A DNA stretch of 7,570 bases from Candidatus Methanophagales archaeon (GTDB taxonomy: Archaea; Halobacteriota; Syntropharchaeia; Alkanophagales; Methanospirareceae): positions 1 through 7,570 of the forward strand of contig DAOUUS010000070.1 of assembly GCA_030668065.1 (NCBI GenBank), in the 5' to 3' direction. The position numbers and the translations under genes were made by a program. Positions within the stretch are counted from its first letter, which is position 1. Each line of letters opens with the position of its first letter. Below are positions 5,942 to 7,570 of the stretch, in pieces. The notes beneath the pieces were generated by a model, which made no database searches, was not told the origin of the DNA, and saw only the letters and a program-made list of their open reading frames with translations.

Positions 5942-6062
5942 ACTAAGCAAATAGATGTACCGTATTGTGGTTGCCTCTAAACGGTCATCGCCCTCTTATG
6001 AGTGGCATACCGCAGGGACCGTACAATACGGCTTGGTTTTGTAGCCCTCTATTTGCCATAGT
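5942..6062. ncRNA. Candidate structured non-coding RNA (nested inverted repeats)
   Basis: Five helices nest inside one another: 5942-5945 with 6059-6062 (4 bp), 5947-5954 with 6049-6056 (8 bp), 5960-5968 with 6023-6031 (9 bp), 5981-5986 with 6017-6022 (6 bp), and 5990-5995 with 6000-6006 (6 bp with a one-base bulge and a TTAT loop). That is 33 pairs in 121 nt, all Watson-Crick. The third and fourth right arms abut, as in coaxial stacking. A competing local hairpin, CCGTA-CAA-TACGG at 6019-6031, would break both of them, so two states are possible. Strand is open. The plus strand has a good TATA box at 5844-5856 and a T7 run at 6142-6148, which would give a transcript of about 270 nt. On the minus strand it would sit in a long thioredoxin leader or be its own transcript. 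It does not match any tRNA, SRP, RNase P or riboswitch I know. A small transposon-derived inverted repeat is the main alternative. Confidence 0.4.
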
Positions 6063-6182
6063 AATCATCCTGCGCACGTTCGGCGAGGTCATACTACTCT
6101 TCGAAAAGGGCAGTTATTATATTCGTCCTTAACCTTTAAAGTTTTTTTGCTTTATGTGCACTTTCAATAACTGTCTTTCTCT

Positions 6183-7570
6183 TCATCGCCTGCAAGAAGT
6201 GCCATCATCCCTTAGAAGAGACCGTCTGCGGCAGTGTTCGCTTATTATATCGGATCGGCTTATTATTCCCATCAGTTCTTTCTCTCTTTCTCGCGCTACC
6301 ACTGGCAACCTGCCCACGTTATATTTGTCCATCTTTTGTAGTGCATCTTCCAGAAACTCGTCTGGATAGGCTACTATCACGTCCCGCCTGCACATTTGCG
6401 CTATCTTTTTATAGACCCCCCCCCGCTCTCTTTCTTCTTCCAGGTCCATTATGCTCGTTATGCCTACTAATCGCCCTGCTTCATCCACCACGGGATAGGT
6501 TATGTGCCCCTTTTTCTCCGCGAAATGGATACCTTCTCTCACGGTCTTAGTTCCAGGAAGGCTCAGCAAATTCTTCGTATAGGCATCCGCCACTTTTATG
6601 CCTTCCAGTATATCAACCATGAATTCCCTGCGGTGTGCCGGTGAATCTTTCCTAACTTCATATTGCTCCGGATAAATCGTCCTTCTGCCTACCAGCGAAT
6701 ACGCCGGTATTATAGCAAGTAAAGCAGGAACGAAGAGCGTATAAGAACCTGAGATTTCACACACGATGAAAAGTGCGGTGAGTGGTGCATTAGCAGCAGC
6801 GCCGAAGAAAGCAGCAGCACCGATAAGGGAAAATATCCAGGGGTTTGTCACCGTTGCCGGGAAGAAATAGCTGAGAACCTGCCCTACTACCCCCCCCACA
6901 GCCGCACCCATGGCTAATGACGGTATAAATGAGCCCCCGCTACCACCCGACCCCATAGTTAAAGCGGTCCCTAATATCTTTGCAACCGCGACAAACGCTA
7001 AAACGCTCAACGTAATCTTGCCATAGAACGCCAGTTGTATAAAGCCATAGCCACCACCAAATATCCCGCTTGCTATTTCAATACCTTTCTCTACGTCTTG
7101 CTGCGGATTCAGGATGAAATAACCGATTAGGAACAGGAGGCCAAGCAGAAGTCCACCTATTGCTGGTTTGATCCAGTCGGGACCCTTCAATGTGTCGAAG
7201 AAAAAAGATCTTGATACTTGCAATAATTTGGTAAATGTAATAGCAAAAGGAACACATATTATCCCAAGACACAGGAATAGAATTAATGAGAAAGGAGTTA
7301 ACATTGCCGTGATGTCATAATCGCCTATTTCATAGATATTACCAAATCCAAAGACGGTGCAGGAAACGATATACGCTGCGATAGAGCATATTATCGCAGG
7401 AACCAAAGCCTCTATTTCCATATCACGTCGGTACAGCGTTTCAATACCGAAGAACGCACCGCAAAGTGGTGCTCTGAACATAGCCGAAATTCCGGCACCT
7501 GCCGCTGCCGCTAGCACTTTACGCCGTTCCATTTCGTCTAATTTCAATAATCTACCGAATAGTGAACCAA
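6183..7570 (-). CDS. ClC-family chloride channel or transporter with C-terminal CBS pair (N-terminus beyond the window)
   Basis: The frame stays open to the right edge, so the real start is outside; 461 residues are visible. A TTG at 7547 is internal, because the codons before it (GSLFGRLL) continue the family sequence. Visible family features are the helix FRAPLCGAFFGIE, the anion-site loop GGSGGSFIPSL at visible residues 208-218, the AANAPLTALFIVCE helix, and IYPEQ near 298-302, where the central tyrosine is expected. A cytoplasmic CBS pair follows at roughly 325-379 and 395-443 (YPVVDEAGRLVGITSIMDL; GRLPVVAREREKELMGIISRSDI), which usually binds adenine nucleotides and gates transport. The position of the internal proton glutamate (E203 of CLC-ec1) is Thr44 here, following Glu43. 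Two long G-runs (8 and 9 nt) lie inside the gene. The gating glutamate region is not visible, so channel and exchanger cannot be told apart. Confidence 0.9.
   Translation of the reverse strand, partial: GSLFGRLLKLDEMERRKVLAAAAGAGISAMFRAPLCGAFFGIETLYRRDMEIEALVPAIICSIAAYIVSCTVFGFGNIYEIGDYDITAMLTPFSLILFLCLGIICVPFAITFTKLLQVSRSFFFDTLKGPDWIKPAIGGLLLGLLFLIGYFILNPQQDVEKGIEIASGIFGGGYGFIQLAFYGKITLSVLAFVAVAKILGTALTMGSGGSGGSFIPSLAMGAAVGGVVGQVLSYFFPATVTNPWIFSLIGAAAFFGAAANAPLTALFIVCEISGSYTLFVPALLAIIPAYSLVGRRTIYPEQYEVRKDSPAHRREFMVDILEGIKVADAYTKNLLSLPGTKTVREGIHFAEKKGHITYPVVDEAGRLVGITSIMDLEEERERGGVYKKIAQMCRRDVIVAYPDEFLEDALQKMDKYNVGRLPVVAREREKELMGIISRSDIISEHCRRRSLLRDDGTSCRR
6416..6424 (-). repeat. G9 homopolymer inside the ClC gene (linker between the CBS domains)
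   Basis: Nine consecutive C on the plus strand, G9 on the coding strand, encode the Gly-Gly of RERGGVYKK between the two CBS domains. Slippage by one base would shift the frame and remove the second CBS domain. Confidence 0.8.
6890..6897 (-). repeat. G8 homopolymer inside the ClC gene (membrane domain)
   Basis: Eight consecutive C on the plus strand, G8 on the coding strand, encode Gly-Gly in AAVGGVVGQ just after the GGSFIPSL anion-site loop. A one-base slip would truncate the transporter. Confidence 0.8.

Larger units (their letters stand above)
5745..6182. other. 438-bp non-coding gap between the ClC gene and thioredoxin
   Basis: I find no convincing protein gene on either strand. The gap holds the thioredoxin leader and TATA boxes, an 8-bp tandem pair (AGCAGTGT/AGCAGTAT, 5883-5898), a short imperfect hairpin GCCAAATTCGGC followed by TTTT (5914-5928), the nested inverted-repeat element at 5942-6062, and a T7 run on the plus strand at 6142-6148. 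On the minus strand GAATATAAT at about 6117-6125 is another TATA-like word. Confidence 0.7.

Noticed and set aside
5985..6059. 24-codon minus-strand frame starting MANRGLQNQ inside the structured element
   Set aside because: Too short, no ribosome site, and its sequence is fully explained by the inverted repeats.
5883..6120. A tRNA, SRP RNA, RNase P RNA or C/D-box RNA in the gap
   Set aside because: No cloverleaf with a T-loop, no conserved SRP or RNase P core words, and the GATGA words lack matching CTGA boxes at suitable spacing.
7545..7547. TTG as the start of the ClC gene
   Set aside because: The frame is open upstream to the window edge, and the codons before it read as normal ClC sequence (GSLFGRLL), so the gene is simply cut by the edge.

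Overview
The window is a gene-dense piece of a euryarchaeal-type chromosome, with every recognisable gene on the minus strand. The best lineage marker is the small subunit (DP1) of the archaeal D-family DNA polymerase at 3689-5197. An archaeal-type long-chain cis-prenyltransferase, an MthK-like potassium channel, archaeal TATA-like boxes, GGTG-type ribosome sites and T-run terminators agree with this. The style would suit an uncultivated methanogen or ANME-type lineage, but that is an impression and not something the sequence proves.

In transcription order (right to left): a ClC-family chloride channel/transporter with two CBS domains (6183 to the right edge; its N-terminus lies outside the window). 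Next is a 438-bp non-coding gap holding a striking nested inverted repeat (5942-6062), a candidate structured RNA. A thioredoxin with a charged helical N-terminal extension follows (5289-5744). Then comes DP1 (3689-5197), whose TGA stop overlaps the GTG start of the cis-prenyltransferase uppS (2769-3692), so those two look translationally coupled. After a T8 terminator and a new promoter, a two-gene unit encodes a membrane-anchored surface protein with a BatD-like layout (1296-2651) and, 8 bp later, an MthK-like K+ channel with an RCK domain (298-1287). A 158-bp gap carrying two perfect 28-bp direct repeats leads to a winged-helix regulator that runs off the left edge (1-139).

Functionally the window mixes replication (DP1), lipid-carrier synthesis for surface glycosylation (uppS), thiol redox (thioredoxin), ion homeostasis (K+ channel, ClC) and a sensor-like surface protein. 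No complete new multi-gene system is evident. The most original signals are the structured non-coding element at 5942-6062, the duplicated promoter-like repeat at 221-289, and the pairing of the surface protein with a K+ channel that appears to have lost the known MthK calcium ligands.
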